From positions 1 through 9,077 of the forward strand of contig JAUXDP010000125.1 in assembly GCA_030618325.1 (NCBI GenBank): DNA of 9,077 nt, in the 5' to 3' direction. Of this stretch, positions 6,956 to 9,077 are shown in pieces. This DNA comes from Methylococcaceae bacterium (GTDB lineage Bacteria > Pseudomonadota > Gammaproteobacteria > Methylococcales > Methylomonadaceae). The notes under the pieces were generated by a model that was not told where the DNA came from, made no database searches, and saw only the letters and a list, made by a program, of their open reading frames with translations. How positions within the stretch are numbered: position 1 is the stretch's first letter; each line of letters begins with the position of its first letter. The translations under genes and the position numbers were made by a program.

Positions 6956-7669
6956 ATGTTTACTCTTTTCATTATGATGGGGATCGGTGTTTTGAGTACC
7001 AAGCAAGATTCTACAGCCACAGAAAAATTAACAGAAGATGCGCGTGGTAAAGCACTGATGCTAAAAATTGCCGCTAAAGACCGAAAAGCTTTTGAAGCCT
7101 TTTATTATCTTTATGCGGAACGCATCGGTGGTTATTTAAGCAAAATGTTGAAACGACACGATTGGGTTGATGAAGCGGTTAATGATGTGATGCTTGCTGT
7201 TTGGCAATCGGCAGAACGCTTTGATCCTGATCGCGGCAAGATGTCGACTTGGCTGTTCGGCATTGCCCACAACAAAGGGTTAAAATTTTTAGAACGGGCA
7301 AGTAGACGTAAAGAAATGCAACTTGTCGACACCGCTGATGAATTTTTAGACGATGAAGAAAACGAGTTAAATGATTTTGAACCTGTTAACGCACCTTCTA
7401 ACCCAGAAAAACAAGTGATGGGCTGGCAACTGGGTGAAGCATTGACGTGGGCTTTATCCATGTTATCAGAAGATCATCGATGCGTAATGGAACTAAGTTT
7501 TAAAAACGGCTGTTCCTATCAGGACATTGCCGTAGTGATGGGATGCCCTGAGAACACAGTTAAAACACGTATGTTTCACGCACGCAAACACTTGGCCGAG
7601 CATTTGATATGTAAAGGATTTAATCCTGCTGACATTGAATGGGGGCGTAAGGCAACTCGAGTTACATAA
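6956..7669 (+). CDS. ECF-type RNA polymerase sigma factor (sigma-70 family)
   Basis: This 237-residue cytosolic protein would redirect RNA polymerase to a specific promoter set. Region 2 spans about residues 42-117, with DEAVNDVMLAVWQSAERFDP for core binding and -10 recognition and STWLFGIAHNKGLKFLERASRR after it. Region 4 spans about 160-215, with the helix-turn-helix SYQDIAVVMGCPENTVKTRM (187-206) that reads the -35 element. There are no regions 1 or 3. The linker is unusually acidic (residues 125-143). The ATG at 6956 has only AGG at 6945-6947, overlapping the previous stop. ATGs at 6974 and 6977 or TTG at 6992 are alternatives, and residues 1-13 look unlike a sigma N-terminus. No anti-sigma gene is recognisable beside it. 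The next gene is an S8 lipoprotein protease. Confidence 0.87.
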   Translation: MFTLFIMMGIGVLSTKQDSTATEKLTEDARGKALMLKIAAKDRKAFEAFYYLYAERIGGYLSKMLKRHDWVDEAVNDVMLAVWQSAERFDPDRGKMSTWLFGIAHNKGLKFLERASRRKEMQLVDTADEFLDDEENELNDFEPVNAPSNPEKQVMGWQLGEALTWALSMLSEDHRCVMELSFKNGCSYQDIAVVMGCPENTVKTRMFHARKHLAEHLICKGFNPADIEWGRKATRVT

Positions 7670-7897
7670 CGCTACTATGCGCCCTACGTTAGGTGGTTTG
7701 TCGGAATAAATCTACCAAGATTGCGCCGGATTTTTGTTTCTGACTAGACTATCTCAAGAGGCACATAGTCATTCTACGTAACGATTGAGATCGTTTAGTC
7801 AGGAGCAAAAAGACCAGTAAGGTTGGTAGAGTTGTTTCGTCAAATCACCTTAGTCCTTGAATATAAACAAAAACCCTGAACCGTTAGAGGTAACACC
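7670..7897. other. Spacer with small inverted repeats upstream of the protease
   Basis: This 228-base spacer holds a perfect hairpin, AACGAT-TGAG-ATCGTT (7780-7795), and four copies of GACTA/TAGTC in both orientations between 7742 and 7800. TGACTA (7741-7746) can pair with TAGTCA (7766-7771). A CGTC at 7838-7841 with AGTAAGG at 7816-7822 faintly resembles an ECF promoter, but the match is poor. There is no clear rho-independent terminator after the sigma gene and no credible gene. Confidence 0.45.
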
Positions 7898-8926
7898 ATG
7901 AATAAACAGTTAGTTATTACAATTTTTTTCTTATTAGGCTTAACAGGCTGCGCCACCAGTCCTCATTCTTTCTCGCCACCTGCAATCGAGCTACCCAAAC
8001 AGTTTGTTGAAAGACAAATCCTTGTCACCTTGCCAGATGCGACTAAACCACAGTGGAAACAAATTGCTAAGTTGATTGCTCAAGACTACGAACTTGAACT
8101 ATCCGGTGAATTTCCATTAACTTCAATAGCTGTCAATTGTCTGGTTTTTAAAACACCTGAAAAACTTATTATGTCGGTACTTTTGCAACGCTTACGATTG
8201 GATAGCCGCATAAGTTGGGCACAGGAAAACCTCATTTTTGAAGGCCTACAGGCAAGTTCTGATAACGTCTATACCGAACTGAGTTACGCCCCAAAATTAA
8301 TGCATGTCTCCGCAGCACATCGTTTGTCAACCGGATTAGGTGTGAAAATTGCCGTAATTGATACGGGTGCAGATATAAAGCACCCTGATTTGCAAGGTCG
8401 CATTATCAGCATTACAAATTTTGTCGAAGGCGGAGAGTTGAGTTTCTCAACCGACCAACATGGTACTGCTATCGCTGGGATTATTGGTGCGCAGTCTGAT
8501 AATGGCATTGGAATTGTCGGCATTGCACCAAAATCTGAAATTGTAATCATGAAAAGCTGCTGGTACAGTCAACAAACGGGCAGTGAGGCAAAATGCAGCA
8601 GCTGGACGTTAGCCAAAGCAATTGATGCTGCCATTAATAAAGGTGTAAAAATCATCAACCTTAGTCTGGCTGGCCCTCATGATAAATTACTTGAAAGCTT
8701 GCTGGATAAAGCCAATCAGCGTGGCATAACTATTGTGACGGCCAGCCTGGATAAATTATCTGAGCCGGGTTTCCCTGCAACTTTGAACTATGTGATTCCT
8801 GCCGTCAGTTCTGATCCCAAAGGGACTGTTATCTTGCCAAAATGGTTATCTCAACTATCGGCAGTGGTTGCTGCACCCGGTGTAGAAATTGTCGCCACAA
8901 CACCGCATGGAAATATGACATTTTGA
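7898..8926 (+). CDS. S8 (subtilisin-family) serine protease, lipoprotein; frame broken before the catalytic Ser
   Basis: The first 342 codons encode a lipoprotein signal peptide with lipobox LTGC (residues 15-18, Cys18 as lipid anchor). A propeptide-inhibitor-like region (about 35-118) and most of a subtilisin catalytic domain follow. Catalytic Asp155 lies in IAVIDTGADIKHPDL and catalytic His188 in TDQHGTAIAGIIG. The oxyanion-hole position, normally Asn in AAGN, reads Asp285 (VTASLDK). The frame hits TGA at 8924-8926, yet GTSMAAAHISG with the catalytic serine continues in the -1 frame from 8923, so a single missing T in the 8921-8924 run explains the break. As it stands the product lacks the nucleophile and would be inactive. 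AGAGG at 7886-7890 supports the start. If intact, it would be an envelope-anchored endopeptidase, perhaps under the upstream sigma factor. Confidence 0.85.
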   Translation: MNKQLVITIFFLLGLTGCATSPHSFSPPAIELPKQFVERQILVTLPDATKPQWKQIAKLIAQDYELELSGEFPLTSIAVNCLVFKTPEKLIMSVLLQRLRLDSRISWAQENLIFEGLQASSDNVYTELSYAPKLMHVSAAHRLSTGLGVKIAVIDTGADIKHPDLQGRIISITNFVEGGELSFSTDQHGTAIAGIIGAQSDNGIGIVGIAPKSEIVIMKSCWYSQQTGSEAKCSSWTLAKAIDAAINKGVKIINLSLAGPHDKLLESLLDKANQRGITIVTASLDKLSEPGFPATLNYVIPAVSSDPKGTVILPKWLSQLSAVVAAPGVEIVATTPHGNMTF

Positions 8927-9077
8927 CAGGTACTTCAATGGCAGCAGCACATATCAGTGGTACTGTCGCGTTGTTGCTGGGATATGATCCAGCATTGAAA
9001 CCAGAAACCATCAAGCGGTTATTAATAGAAGATTCGATGATTTCAAATCAATATCGCTCAATTGATGCGTCTCGTGT
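8923..9077 (+). pseudogene. C-terminal S8 protease fragment after the frameshift (runs off right edge)
   Basis: Reading from TTG at 8923 gives LTGTSMAAAHISGTVALLLG and onward, open to the window end (51 codons). It contains the subtilisin nucleophile Ser (TCA 8935-8937) in the GTSMA motif and the following helix. It has no start or ribosome site of its own and plainly completes the protease beginning at 7898, displaced by one base. Either the gene is a recent pseudogene or the T-run has a sequencing error. Confidence 0.85.

Noticed and set aside
6937..6956. T8 run and TAG between the exported protein and sigma factor as a read-through fusion
   Set aside because: The two genes are in the same frame, so read-through would fuse them, but a sigma factor must act in the cytoplasm while the upstream protein carries a signal peptide.
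6605..7006. 133-codon open frame on the minus strand
   Set aside because: It lies antisense across the exported protein and sigma start, has no recognisable domain or ribosome site, and both plus-strand genes are better supported.
7698..7706. GTTAGGT resembling an integron attC core site
   Set aside because: It fits GTTRRRY, but no matching RYYYAAC lies at a suitable distance and there is no integrase or cassette structure.
8284..8550. 88-codon open frame on the minus strand inside the protease gene
   Set aside because: It is antisense to the conserved catalytic Asp and His motifs and has no independent support.
8920..8928. Programmed -1 ribosomal frameshift in the protease gene
   Set aside because: The 0-frame codons ACA TTT TGA do not form an X XXY YYZ slippery heptamer, slipping TTT onto ATT pairs poorly, and I see no strong downstream hairpin. 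A lost T is simpler.

Overview
The window looks like chromosomal DNA of an AT-rich Gram-negative bacterium, most likely a gammaproteobacterium. Evidence is a lipoprotein signal peptide, Sec signal peptides, a glutathione S-transferase, and a GTAGGAGCGGCTTTAGC-type palindrome resembling REP-like elements of gammaproteobacteria. From memory, this palindrome type and gene mix recall aquatic methanotrophs (Methylococcales), but nothing here proves that order. I see no rRNA, tRNA, CRISPR array, transposase or phage gene.

Minus-strand unit, 1-4184: a 1281-residue multidomain regulator starts at 4184. It has a SARP-type winged helix, a BTAD domain, a degenerate nucleotide-cyclase-like domain, an AAA ATPase and a TPR-like tail. 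Twenty bases after its stop lies the 5' part of a glutathione S-transferase gene that runs off the left edge. The two are probably co-transcribed.

Divergent intergenic region, 4185-4494: it holds a 52-bp near-perfect palindrome just upstream of the regulator and two TTTGACG heptamers with an 11-bp period. It also holds a degenerate 13-bp direct repeat nearer the plus-strand gene. SARP-family proteins are known to bind direct heptamers at this period, so the regulator may control the region, but this is inference.

Plus-strand group, 4495-7669: four genes in one direction. They encode an exported allene-oxide-cyclase/dirigent-like barrel protein, a zinc-type homocysteine S-methyltransferase family enzyme, an exported protein of unknown function with an EF-hand-like calcium loop, and an ECF-type sigma factor. 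Gaps are 80, about 110 and 9 bases, so a shared transcript is plausible. No anti-sigma factor is recognisable.

Right end, 7670-9077: a 228-base spacer with several small inverted repeats precedes a subtilisin-family (S8) lipoprotein protease. Its frame breaks at a TTTT run (8921-8924), just before the catalytic-serine motif, which continues in another frame to the window edge. The gene is either a recent pseudogene or carries a one-base sequencing error. Its oxyanion-hole position carries Asp instead of the usual Asn.

The most interesting theme is a possible signalling and envelope module: a giant BTAD/AAA/TPR sensor-regulator facing exported proteins, followed by a sigma factor and a surface protease. 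No linkage beyond proximity can be shown from sequence alone.
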